A DNA stretch of 7,867 nt from an uncultured Haemophilus sp. (GTDB lineage Bacteria; Pseudomonadota; Gammaproteobacteria; Enterobacterales; Pasteurellaceae), in the NCBI GenBank assembly GCA_902482195.1, contig CABSZQ010000051.1, positions 1 through 7,867 on the forward strand, in the 5' to 3' direction. Positions 1-7,295 of this stretch are shown piece by piece; positions within the stretch are counted from its first letter, which is position 1, and each line of letters starts with the position of its first letter. The notes below the pieces were generated by a model, which saw only the letters and a list, made by a program, of their open reading frames with translations, searched no databases and had not been told where the DNA came from. The translations under genes and the position numbers were made by a program.

Positions 1-1416
1 GATGAAGCACATTGTATTTCACAGTGGGGCCATGATTTCCGCCCTGAATATACCCAACTTGGCGGGTTAAAAGCGGCTTTTCCAAATGCGCCGATTATGG
101 CATTAACGGCCACGGCGGATTATGCGACAAGACAGGATATTCTCACTCATCTTAAATTAGACCATCCTCACAAATACATTGGCAGTTTTGATCGCCCAAA
201 TATTCGTTATACGTTGGAAGAAAAGTTTAAGCCGATGGAGCAGCTTACACGTTTTGTTTTAGCTCAAAAAGGAAAAAGCGGCATTGTGTATTGCAATAGT
301 CGTTCGAAGGTGGAACGTATAGCAGAAACTTTGCGAAATAAAGGCGTGTTGGCTGCGGCGTATCATGCGGGAATGGAAACTGCACTGCGTGAACGCGTCC
401 AGCAAGATTTTCAACGAGATAATGTTCAAGTTGTGGTTGCGACGATTGCGTTTGGCATGGGGATTAATAAATCCAATGTGCGTTTTGTCGCCCATTTTGA
501 TTTGCCGAGAAGCATTGAATCATATTACCAAGAAACTGGTCGTGCGGGGCGAGATGATTTACCTGCGGAAGCGGTGCTTTTCTATGAACCGGCTGATTAT
601 GCTTGGTTACAGAAAATTCTGCTTGAAAAACCAGAGACGCCGCAACGTCAAATTGAGCAACATAAATTGGAAGCCATTGGTGAATTTGCAGAAAGTCAAA
701 CTTGCCGCCGTTTAGTGTTACTCAATTATTTTGGTGAATATCGTCAAACGCCTTGTCAAAACTGCGATATTTGTCTTGATCCGCCAAAGAAATATGATGG
801 CTTAATTGATGCGCAAAAAGTGATGTCGACGATTTATCGTGTGGGTCAATGTTTCGGTGTGCAATATGTGATTGCGGTATTGCGAGGGATGCATAACCAA
901 AAAATTATAGAACGGCAGCATGATAAGTTAAGTGTTTATGGTATTGGCAAAGATAAAAGCAAAGAACATTGGCAATCTGTCATTCGTCAACTGATTCATC
1001 TTGGTTTTATTCAACAAGTGCTCGGTGAGTTTAATAGTGCTACGCTTCAGCTCACAGAAAGCGCTCGCCCTGTTTTAAAAGGCGAAGTGTCGCTTGAATT
1101 GGCGATGCCGCGCATTTCATCCATTAATAAAATTGTGCATACGTCTCATAAAAATACGGTAGTAAATTACGATAAAGATCTGTTTGCTCGTTTGCGTTTC
1201 TTACGGAAACAACTTGCGGATAGAGAAAATATTCCGCCTTATATTGTCTTTAACGATGCGACGTTGCAGGAAATGGCGCAATATATGCCAACAAGTAATA
1301 TTGAAATGCTACAAATTAATGGGGTGGGGGCGATCAAATTGGAACGCTTTGGGCAGCCGTTTATGGCATTGATTCGAGAACATAAAGCAATTTTAGAAAA
1401 GGCAGAAAAAGAATAA
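1..1416 (+). CDS. recQ: ATP-dependent DNA helicase RecQ (5' truncated by window edge)
   Basis: RecQ is a 3'-5' superfamily 2 DNA helicase acting in the cytoplasm on recombination intermediates and stalled forks. The frame is open from base 1, so the ATG at 97 is internal. The first residues visible are the DEAH box (motif II) followed by [13 protein letters not shown]. Then come motif III (LTATA, about 34-38), motif IV ([10 protein letters not shown], 94-103), and motifs V/VI ([12 protein letters not shown] and [11 protein letters not shown], about 151-184). The zinc-binding RQC domain has Cys235, 252, 255 and 258. Their 17/3/3 spacing equals that recalled for E. coli RecQ Cys380/397/400/403. 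This implies that about 145 N-terminal residues (motifs 0 and I, Walker A) lie outside the window and that there are no indels between. A winged-helix region and one HRDC domain (about 390-460) finish the protein. No frameshift is seen. The TAA stop overlaps an uptake signal sequence that forms the terminator. Confidence 0.97.
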   Translation, partial: DEAHCISQWGHDFRPEYTQLGGLKAAFPNAPIMALTATADYATRQDILTHLKLDHPHKYIGSFDRPNIRYTLEEKFKPMEQLTRFVLAQKGKSGIVYCNSRSKVERIAETLRNKGVLAAAYHAGMETALRERVQQDFQRDNVQVVVATIAFGMGINKSNVRFVAHFDLPRSIESYYQETGRAGRDDLPAEAVLFYEPADYAWLQKILLEKPETPQRQIEQHKLEAIGEFAESQTCRRLVLLNYFGEYRQTPCQNCDICLDPPKKYDGLIDAQKVMSTIYRVGQCFGVQYVIAVLRGMHNQKIIERQHDKLSVYGIGKDKSKEHWQSVIRQLIHLGFIQQVLGEFNSATLQLTESARPVLKGEVSLELAMPRISSINKIVHTSHKNTVVNYDKDLFARLRFLRKQLADRENIPPYIVFNDATLQEMAQYMPTSNIEMLQINGVGAIKLERFGQPFMALIREHKAILEKAEKE

Positions 1417-1443
1417 GTGCGGTCAAAAAAACAGAGGATTTTT
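1415..1443 (+). repeat. DNA uptake signal sequence, full extended form
   Basis: The AAGTGCGGT core (1415-1423) is followed by exactly the recalled extended Haemophilus consensus: any base, a purine, six A/T bases (1426-1431), six free bases (1432-1437), a purine (1438) and five A/T bases (1439-1443). This sequence marks DNA for uptake by naturally competent Pasteurellaceae. It overlaps the last two bases of the recQ stop codon. Confidence 0.9.
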
Positions 1444-1454
1444 CGACCGCACTT
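1426..1454 (-). repeat. DNA uptake signal sequence, inverted partner
   Basis: Read on the minus strand, the core AAGTGCGGT (1454 down to 1446) is followed by C, a purine and six A/T bases. A second T-rich tract lies at the right distance, with one purine position not matching. It shares its AT-rich tracts with the opposite-facing signal, so two uptake signals occupy one 40-base palindromic element. Confidence 0.85.
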
Positions 1455-1458
1455 TTTT

Positions 1459-3000
1459 CTAGCTGGCACTTACATCTTGTTCATCACGTAATTGACGGTC
1501 AAAGACTTGTGCACAATCATCGGTACCCGAACCATACCAAGTAGTATCACGCAATGCTACTTCACCTTTACGGTATTTTTCCACTTCGCTTTTCTTCACC
1601 AAATAACCCGTTACACGAATCAAATCGGTGTTTTTAAGGTAAGTCGTGATGTAGCGGTAACCTTGTGCAAATGAACCATCGATAATATCAACGACGGCAT
1701 CTAAATGATCCACATAGGTTTGGTCAAAGGCAAACAAATCTCCCGTACCTGATGGGAAGTACTTATGGAATGGCGCTGATTGTTTTAAATGAGCTAATAA
1801 TGTTGGTTCTTCACCCACACGAATACGATGTGCAGGCGCATTACGTTTATCTTCTTCATGATTACTTGCACCCACTTGCGCATGTAATAAATAACGGTTG
1901 CCAGTGCGTTCAGCATACACGCCTTCATGGTTATCTGTGACTTCTTTTAATTTATCCATAATCAAGGTCGCAATTTCATCACCGCGTTGGCTTTTACCAA
2001 AGGTTTCATTTAAGTCTTCTTGTTGTAGCAAGTGATTCGCTGCATCTGCAAGTCCTACAATGGCAAACATCCCTGTAAAATTAGTCCGTTTGATAAAACC
2101 TTCTTTTTCGAGGAATGAGGTATTGAAGAAGTTGCTTTCTTCTACTACAAATTTATGGCGTTTGTCCATAGTGGAGAGCGCGCATTTTGCAACACGAGGT
2201 AAAAGTTCATTGACCATTTCATCCACGGTTTTACAGGCGCGCGCGATAGTACCTAAGCGCAAGCGAGTGAGGGTATAAGCGCCGCCACATTCAGGGAGTG
2301 CGTTATAGCAGCTTGCAATACCATATTGTTCGCCCAAGTCAGAAATGTAGTAAGCATCATTGGCAAAAGACGGTTTAGAAACCAATAAGCACGCTTTTGC
2401 TGCTAATTCTGCAAATTCACGACTTGTTTTACTCTTATCGTAACGAATGGTCATATTTGGTGTTGGTGCTTCTAGCTCAATTACCGCTTTTAAAATCAAA
2501 CGCCCTGCTTTGGTGTCATAAGGCCCAATATTGGCATGGCAGAATGAATCTGGCACAGTTTTATCCACATGATTTAAGAAACGTTTAATTTTGATGTAGT
2601 CTTGTTCTTCATCGGTAATAAACGGGTCAAGCAGCATGTCTAAGCGCCCAATGTAAACCGGGAATGTGGTAATTGATGGCACGTGGGAATATAAAATCAA
2701 TAAGCCATCTAATGCTTCATCAAGATCTTTTGGCGCGGGCAATTCAAGGAATTCACAGCCTTTTTTAATATACACATTGTAATCTGGCAAAATATAACGC
2801 GGGCGATAAATCGCGTAGCCTTCGTTTAAATCACAGATCATTTGATTTTGAAGGAATTGCCATTCTTCATCCGTATAGCCTAATAATTCACGAGGGTCAA
2901 ATAATCGCTCGGCAATATTGCCTAAACACATGAGTTTTTGTTGATAGGTGAGCGTGTTGGATTTTACGGTATCCAAAATATCTTGAAGAGATGCAAGCAT
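1459..3000 (-). CDS. yjjI: YjjI family glycyl radical enzyme
   Basis: The protein has 513 residues, close to the E. coli YjjI length of about 516 as I recall it. I recognise it as the YjjI family (DUF3029), relatives of pyruvate formate-lyase whose activity depends on a protein-bound glycyl radical. The C-terminal motif RVTGYLVK (462-469) puts the radical on Gly465. The likely catalytic thiyl cysteine is in the segment GIASCYNALPECGGAYTLTR (227-246), Cys231 or Cys238; which of the two I cannot tell. The substrate is unknown to me. The start is supported by AGGA (3008-3011, minus strand) 7 bases before the ATG. Such enzymes are destroyed by oxygen when active, which fits the FNR-like site upstream. 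The usual partner, the radical-SAM activase YjjW, is not adjacent: recQ converges from downstream and a membrane protein diverges upstream. No truncation or frameshift is seen. Confidence 0.93.
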   Translation of the reverse strand: MLASLQDILDTVKSNTLTYQQKLMCLGNIAERLFDPRELLGYTDEEWQFLQNQMICDLNEGYAIYRPRYILPDYNVYIKKGCEFLELPAPKDLDEALDGLLILYSHVPSITTFPVYIGRLDMLLDPFITDEEQDYIKIKRFLNHVDKTVPDSFCHANIGPYDTKAGRLILKAVIELEAPTPNMTIRYDKSKTSREFAELAAKACLLVSKPSFANDAYYISDLGEQYGIASCYNALPECGGAYTLTRLRLGTIARACKTVDEMVNELLPRVAKCALSTMDKRHKFVVEESNFFNTSFLEKEGFIKRTNFTGMFAIVGLADAANHLLQQEDLNETFGKSQRGDEIATLIMDKLKEVTDNHEGVYAERTGNRYLLHAQVGASNHEEDKRNAPAHRIRVGEEPTLLAHLKQSAPFHKYFPSGTGDLFAFDQTYVDHLDAVVDIIDGSFAQGYRYITTYLKNTDLIRVTGYLVKKSEVEKYRKGEVALRDTTWYGSGTDDCAQVFDRQLRDEQDVSAS

Positions 3001-3029
3001 AATAATGTCCTGATTAAAAAGGGTAGCTT

Positions 3030-3058
3030 ATTTTAAGTCAGTGAATGAGTGATGACAA
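3030..3058 (-). promoter_or_regulatory. Predicted sigma-70 promoter of yjjI
   Basis: On the minus strand a -35 box TTGTCA (3058-3053, five of six consensus bases) and a -10 box TAAAAT (3035-3030, five of six) are separated by 17 bases. Transcription would start near 3023, giving a leader of about 23 bases that carries the AGGA ribosome binding site. The CRP and FNR-like boxes lie just upstream, centred about 52 and 70 bases before this start. Start site and activation class are inferred. Confidence 0.6.
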
Positions 3059-3064
3059 TTTTGA

Positions 3065-3086
3065 CAATGTGATCTACATCACATTT
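3065..3086. promoter_or_regulatory. CRP (cAMP receptor protein) binding site
   Basis: The core TGTGA-N6-TCACA (3068-3083) is perfect, and 20 of 22 bases match the ideal symmetric E. coli CRP site. The half-sites have the canonical TGTGA, not the TGCGA form of the Sxy-dependent (CRP-S) competence sites, so this looks like an ordinary CRP-N site. It lies between yjjI and the divergent membrane-protein gene and could serve either. Its centre is about 75 bases upstream of the yjjI ATG. Confidence 0.85.
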
Positions 3087-3100
3087 ATGATATTTATCAG
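3087..3100. promoter_or_regulatory. FNR-like binding site
   Basis: ATGATATTTATCAG keeps the central TGAT-N4-ATCA of the FNR palindrome perfectly and matches 8 of the 10 defined positions of TTGAT-N4-ATCAA; only the outermost base on each side differs. It abuts the CRP box. Oxygen-responsive control would suit the glycyl radical enzyme. As I recall, yjjI is activated by FNR in E. coli, which makes the assignment more plausible. A chance match remains possible in such AT-rich DNA. Confidence 0.55.
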
Positions 3101-3190
3101 TCAATTCGGTTATATCATATGACGTTAAAATGTTTGGGTTTTATTGGGTTTACCATTATGATGTCGGCGTTAAATAGAAATGGGAATAAT

Positions 3191-3856
3191 ATGGAAAAAG
3201 CACGGGTGATTCCTCACACCAGTTGGGCAGCCAAATCGCTATGGTCAGTCGAAGGTAAAACCATGTCGATGCTCTTATTTGCATTGGCAATTCTAGGCAT
3301 TGGAGATGGCTTGATTGTGCTTGCTAATTTTGGGTCTTCACCTTGGACCGTGCTTTCTCAAGGTGTGGCATTACAAGCTAAGGTGAGTATCGGTTGGTCA
3401 TCATTTTGGATTAGCTGTTTGGTGATGTTAGCCTGGATTCCCCTCAAATTAAGGCTTGGGCTTGGCACTATTCTGAATATCATTGTGATTGCCTTTTTCC
3501 TTGGCTTAACCACGAAAATTGTGCCAGAACCAACCGCACTTTTTAGCCGAATTTTATTCGGTGGAATTGGGCTTTTGCTTTATGGATTAGGGACGGCATT
3601 GTATTTAACTTGTCATCAGGGGGCAGGCCCACGGGATGGTTTAATGGTAGGGCTTTGTCAACGCCTTCATTTAAAAGTGGGGATTGTGAGAACAAGCCTT
3701 GAAGTGTCGGTTTGTGTGTTAGGTTATATTCTCGGCGGCACAGTCGGGATTGGTACTGTTGTTTTTGCCGCCGCAATAGGTTGGATTGTGCAGTTATGCT
3801 TAAACTCAATTGCTCGCTTGCCACATCTTCCGCACGAAGGGGATAATCTCCACTAA
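3191..3856 (+). CDS. YczE/YitT-type integral membrane protein (COG2364-like), function unknown
   Basis: With the start chosen here the protein has 221 residues. It has several hydrophobic spans (about 25-46, 70-86, 91-107, 119-140, 170-205) and the segment GAGPRDGLM (144-152), which I associate with the YczE-like family of uncharacterised membrane proteins. It should sit in the inner membrane; the substrate, if it is a transporter, is unknown. The frame is open back to an ATG at 3119, but that start has no ribosome binding site and would add a 24-residue extension. The ATG at 3191 has GGGA (3182-3185) 5 bases upstream and gives a normal N-terminus, so I prefer it. It diverges from yjjI across the CRP/FNR region. 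Its last 51 bases overlap the 3' end of the opposing glycosyltransferase gene. An uptake signal core (3533-3541, minus) lies inside. Confidence 0.8.
   Translation: MEKARVIPHTSWAAKSLWSVEGKTMSMLLFALAILGIGDGLIVLANFGSSPWTVLSQGVALQAKVSIGWSSFWISCLVMLAWIPLKLRLGLGTILNIIVIAFFLGLTTKIVPEPTALFSRILFGGIGLLLYGLGTALYLTCHQGAGPRDGLMVGLCQRLHLKVGIVRTSLEVSVCVLGYILGGTVGIGTVVFAAAIGWIVQLCLNSIARLPHLPHEGDNLH
3533..3541 (-). repeat. DNA uptake signal core
   Basis: This is an exact AAGTGCGGT on the minus strand within the YczE-like gene. The flanking AT-rich tracts of the extended consensus are poor here, as expected inside coding sequence. Confidence 0.8.
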
Positions 3857-4834
3857 GGCATCATTAATAGAAATTAAACCTAGGTTCATTTCCTCTTTCC
3901 CTTTTGGCGGGCAGAAAGCAAGGTGTTTGTCTGCATCGTTAATCGGTTTCCAACGACGAGGCTGAGATGACCGACTATTTGGATAGAATCCGATCGTTGG
4001 AACATTAAATGCACTACTTAAATGTAATGGTCCAGTAGAGCCCGCAATGAATAAATCAGCACAAGCTAGAGAATGTGCAAAATCAACCAATCCTTTATTC
4101 TTATCGTAAACAACCACATTTGGGCTGTCGATTTTAGCCGCTAACTCATGGGCTTTTTCACTTTCACCAGGTCCTGCCGTTAAGATAATCTGGCAATCAA
4201 ATTCGCTTAACAAACCTTGTATCAATTGAGCATATTGTGTCAACGAAAGACTTGTTGCTGAACCACCTGTTCCACTATGCACAAACACCCATTTTTTATC
4301 TGCCGATAAACCGAATTGTTCTTGAAGAAAAATACGTTGATTTTTAACCGCACTTTCAGGAAGTGAAAGGTAAGGTGGTTTGGGTTCCACAATTGGCATG
4401 TTGTGTTTTTTTAAGAACGCCCGAGCCAGATCTTGATTATACTCAGCTTCAGATTTTTCTGAGCGTGAGCGGCGTTGTGTCAAACGATGGTTATAAAGGA
4501 TTTGCACCCATTTTGTTGCGGGTGCAAGACGATAAGGAATTCCACTTTTCCATGCTAATTTACCGTTATGGGTATTGGAAAAGAAGCTAATCATACCATC
4601 AAATTGCTGCTCTTTGATTTCTTTAACAAGACGATTGAAATCCGCTTTGTCGTTCTTGGCACTATCAATGATGACATCATCTAAATAGGGACAAATTTGA
4701 GCCAATGGGGCTGTATAAGCTGGCACAAGTGCGGTCAGTTTTAGCTCGGGATTTGAGGCTTTCAACATCGCAAAAGCTGGAAACGCCTGAACAAAATCGC
4801 CCAGTTTATCGTTACGAATGACTAAAATTTTCAT
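3806..4834 (-). CDS. Glycosyltransferase family 9 protein, heptosyltransferase-like
   Basis: The protein has 342 residues and two Rossmann-like (GT-B) halves typical of ADP-heptose:lipopolysaccharide heptosyltransferases. The N-terminus, MKILVIRNDKLGDFVQAFPA, contains the family GD motif with Asp13, the position of the catalytic Asp in E. coli WaaC. The second half has VFVHSGTGG (183-191) and FAHSLACADLFIAGSTGPLH (252-271), the ADP-sugar binding region. Family knowledge predicts transfer of a heptose (or similar sugar) to the LPS inner core on the cytoplasmic face of the inner membrane. From memory, H. influenzae has a GT9 gene near fba (HI0523, called orfH) proposed as heptosyltransferase III; this could be its counterpart, but I cannot confirm it. 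The start lies 2 bases after the waaL stop, with AAGG 7 bases before the ATG inside the waaL 3' end, so the two are probably translationally coupled. It overlaps the opposing gene by 51 bases. Confidence 0.88.
   Translation of the reverse strand: MKILVIRNDKLGDFVQAFPAFAMLKASNPELKLTALVPAYTAPLAQICPYLDDVIIDSAKNDKADFNRLVKEIKEQQFDGMISFFSNTHNGKLAWKSGIPYRLAPATKWVQILYNHRLTQRRSRSEKSEAEYNQDLARAFLKKHNMPIVEPKPPYLSLPESAVKNQRIFLQEQFGLSADKKWVFVHSGTGGSATSLSLTQYAQLIQGLLSEFDCQIILTAGPGESEKAHELAAKIDSPNVVVYDKNKGLVDFAHSLACADLFIAGSTGPLHLSSAFNVPTIGFYPNSRSSQPRRWKPINDADKHLAFCPPKGKEEMNLGLISINDALVEIIPFVRKMWQASN
4347..4355 (-). repeat. DNA uptake signal core
   Basis: This is an exact AAGTGCGGT on the minus strand, inside the glycosyltransferase gene in the sense direction. 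It is followed by two A/T tracts close to the extended consensus but about one base short in spacing. Confidence 0.8.
4727..4735 (+). repeat. DNA uptake signal core
   Basis: This is an exact AAGTGCGGT on the plus strand, antisense within the glycosyltransferase gene. It is followed by a T-rich tract that partly fits the extended consensus. Confidence 0.8.
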
Positions 4835-4836
4835 TA

Positions 4837-6078
4837 TTATGCCTTTTGCCGTGTTCGTATTGCGGTATAAAACACAATCGTTAAGAAAAAGTAAAAAATA
4901 GTACCTGAATTATGAACCAAGAAACCTTGGCTTAAGCCATAGATCATCACAGATAAAATGTGGGCAACGCCTAACGTTGCAATCAGCTTGATCTCATTAT
5001 TTGCTGTTTTCAGGTTTTTCATAAAGGTACGTAGAGGGATAAATAAAACAGCAAGCAATGCTAACAACCCAACAATTCCTCGTTTGGATAGGTCATCTAA
5101 ATATTGGTTATGAGCATGAGTAAATTGCCCAATGTTACCTGTGACAATTCTTTCTTTTGTTTCTTGTTTACGTTTTTCTGTTGCCCCTTGAATGCCCCAG
5201 CCAAATAGAGGTTTTTCTTTTACCATTTCCAGTGCACTTTTCCACATTTCAAAACGCGCACCTAGAGAAGTATTGCCATCATTGTTATCCAAGTAAAGTT
5301 GGATATCTTTTCGTGCAACGTCAATCCGTTCCATAATTCGGTTATTGGGCATTTGGCTAATGCCAACGCTTGCTACGGCAATGATTCCAAAGAAAGTAAG
5401 AAAAAAACGTTTTGAAAGAGAATGGCGATAAATCCAAAGTATAACAATAAGTAAGATCGGTAGTGCAACCCATCCTCCACGAGCGGTAGAAAGCAAACTT
5501 CCTACGATGCCACATAAGCCACCAATTACACTAAGAACGGTCAGTTTCACCTCTCTTTTCTGATAAGCATATAGGGCAATAATCAGGCTCAAAATGCCTA
5601 ATGACATAGAAATGTCACCGCCTTGAATATGCATAATTCGAGGGTTTTGATCCGGATTAAGATTCAAGATAAATTTATCATAAAGCGAGATGCAGACAGA
5701 AACAATACCACCAAGGGGGATAGAGTAACTCAATACACAGGTTTTGATGGGATATTTTAATAATAAAAGTAAAACAGGAATTAAGAAAACAACACGACTT
5801 GCCGTATCTAGATCACGCATTTTCCCCCCATTAATACAGAGGGAAAGTACAAAGGTAAGAAAATAAAAAAGGTAGCTGTAAATTAACCATTTATCAACTT
5901 TCGATAAGTTTAAAAGTGGTTTCTTGATCAAAGCATAAACGCCATAACCTAAACCGATTAACATCAATAGAGCAGGCGCAGCATTATATCCACCTTTGAC
6001 AATAAATATCGAAAGAAAGAAAAGCGTTACCGCAAAGTTTATTAGGGTGGCTAACCAATTTTGTTTTGTTATTTGCAT
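4837..6078 (-). CDS. waaL: O-antigen ligase family membrane protein (WaaL/Wzy_C type)
   Basis: The 413-residue polytopic inner-membrane protein has about ten or more hydrophobic spans and a long periplasmic loop (about 241-325) near the C-terminus, the layout of WaaL ligases. The conserved motif H[NSQ]-X9-G-X2-[GTY] is matched exactly from His323 (HN, nine residues, then GIVG ending at 337). STARGG (197-202) supplies the conserved arginine (Arg200), and FEMWKSALEMVKEKPLFGWG (276-295) is typical of the Wzy_C domain. WaaL moves a glycan from undecaprenyl diphosphate onto lipid A-core in the periplasm. Wzy polymerases and other ligases share this fold, so the donor glycan is uncertain, but pairing with a heptosyltransferase-like gene favours LPS. 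No clear Shine-Dalgarno precedes the ATG; the only alternative Met codons lie far inside. The next gene starts 2 bases after its stop. Confidence 0.87.
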   Translation of the reverse strand: MQITKQNWLATLINFAVTLFFLSIFIVKGGYNAAPALLMLIGLGYGVYALIKKPLLNLSKVDKWLIYSYLFYFLTFVLSLCINGGKMRDLDTASRVVFLIPVLLLLLKYPIKTCVLSYSIPLGGIVSVCISLYDKFILNLNPDQNPRIMHIQGGDISMSLGILSLIIALYAYQKREVKLTVLSVIGGLCGIVGSLLSTARGGWVALPILLIVILWIYRHSLSKRFFLTFFGIIAVASVGISQMPNNRIMERIDVARKDIQLYLDNNDGNTSLGARFEMWKSALEMVKEKPLFGWGIQGATEKRKQETKERIVTGNIGQFTHAHNQYLDDLSKRGIVGLLALLAVLFIPLRTFMKNLKTANNEIKLIATLGVAHILSVMIYGLSQGFLVHNSGTIFYFFLTIVFYTAIRTRQKA

Positions 6079-6098
6079 AGATAATGGCCGATGTTTAG

Positions 6099-6128
6099 AT
6101 TATGTAAAATAAAAAACCGCACTAACAA
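6099..6128 (-). promoter_or_regulatory. Possible promoter of waaL within the fba terminator
   Basis: On the minus strand CATAAT (6104-6099, five of six -10 bases) lies 18 bases after TTGTTA (6128-6123, four of six -35 bases). The -35 element falls in the loop of the fba terminator. Transcription would begin near 6092, only about 14 bases before the waaL ATG. The match is moderate and in AT-rich DNA; waaL might instead depend on readthrough from fba. Confidence 0.3.
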
Positions 6129-6138
6129 AGTGCGGTTT
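6106..6138 (-). terminator. Rho-independent terminator of pgk-fba, containing an uptake signal
   Basis: A perfect 10-base stem (AAACCGCACT at 6114-6123, AGTGCGGTTT at 6129-6138) closes a 5-base loop. Read on the minus strand it is followed by a T-rich run (6113 down to 6106) interrupted by a single A. It lies 22 bases past the fba stop codon. The run continues the stem's own three T, which makes a strong intrinsic terminator. Confidence 0.9.
6128..6136 (+). repeat. DNA uptake signal core in terminator stem
   Basis: An exact AAGTGCGGT on the plus strand forms one arm of the fba terminator. The opposite arm reads TAGTGCGGT, one base short of a second full core, so this is a one-and-a-half version of the paired element found after recQ. 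Confidence 0.8.
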
Positions 6139-6160
6139 CATTTTAGTCTATTTTTATGGA

Positions 6161-7240
<1,080 letters not shown>

Positions 7241-7249
7241 AGTTGTGTT

Positions 7250-7254
7250 TCCTT
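7250..7254 (-). promoter_or_regulatory. Ribosome binding site fixing the fba start
   Basis: AAGGA on the minus strand, within AAAAGGAAA, lies 9 bases before the ATG at 7240. It argues against the longer reading from the TTG at 7291, whose extra 17 residues include both arms of a hairpin and do not belong to the family. Confidence 0.75.
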
Positions 7255-7261
7255 TTGTTTT

Positions 7262-7277
7262 GGAGGATTTATCCTCC
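7262..7277 (-). other. Hairpin in the fba leader (GGAGGAT / ATCCTCC)
   Basis: A perfect inverted repeat of 7 bases per arm with a 2-base loop (or 6 bases with 4). In the minus-strand RNA the 5' arm is GGAGGAU and the 3' arm AUCCUCC. It is followed by A-rich rather than U-rich sequence, so it is not an intrinsic terminator. It ends 7 bases before the fba ribosome binding site. A role in translation or mRNA stability is inference. Confidence 0.6.
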
Positions 7278-7295
7278 GTTTGAAGAATCAATATT

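Larger units (their letters stand above)
1415..1458. terminator. Bidirectional terminator between recQ and yjjI made of an inverted uptake-signal pair
   Basis: A perfect 10-base inverted repeat (AAGTGCGGTC at 1415-1424, GACCGCACTT at 1445-1454) encloses a 20-base spacer. Inside the spacer an A-run (1425-1431) can pair with TTTTT (1439-1443) after one mismatch, lengthening the stem. On the plus strand it is followed at once by a T-run (1453-1458), the form of a Rho-independent terminator for recQ. On the minus strand the stem is followed by a looser T-rich stretch ending in five T, so it may also stop yjjI transcripts. The left arm begins inside the recQ TAA, and the right side ends directly at the yjjI stop (1459-1461). 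Confidence 0.88.

Noticed and set aside
97..99. ATG at 97 as the recQ start
   Set aside because: The frame is open to base 1 and the upstream residues are the conserved RecQ DEAH segment, so the gene is simply cut by the window edge.
3061..3074. TTGACAATGTGATC as a second FNR site
   Set aside because: Only the left half resembles TTGAT; the right half does not match ATCAA. It is better read as a possible -35 element overlapping the CRP box.
3119..3190. Upstream ATG at 3119 as the start of the membrane-protein gene, adding 24 residues
   Set aside because: No Shine-Dalgarno precedes it and it lies in the promoter region, upstream of one plausible transcription start. The ATG at 3191 has GGGA 5 bases before it.
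3543..3824. Minus-strand 93-codon reading frame opposite the membrane-protein gene
   Set aside because: It lies antisense within a recognisable membrane-protein gene, has low-complexity polar composition and no family resemblance. Other short frames inside recQ, yjjI, the GT9 gene and fba were dropped for the same reason.
7241..7291. Longer fba reading frame from a TTG at 7291
   Set aside because: The added 17 residues are not part of the aldolase family and are encoded by a hairpin leader. The ATG at 7240 has its own ribosome binding site and the conserved N-terminus.
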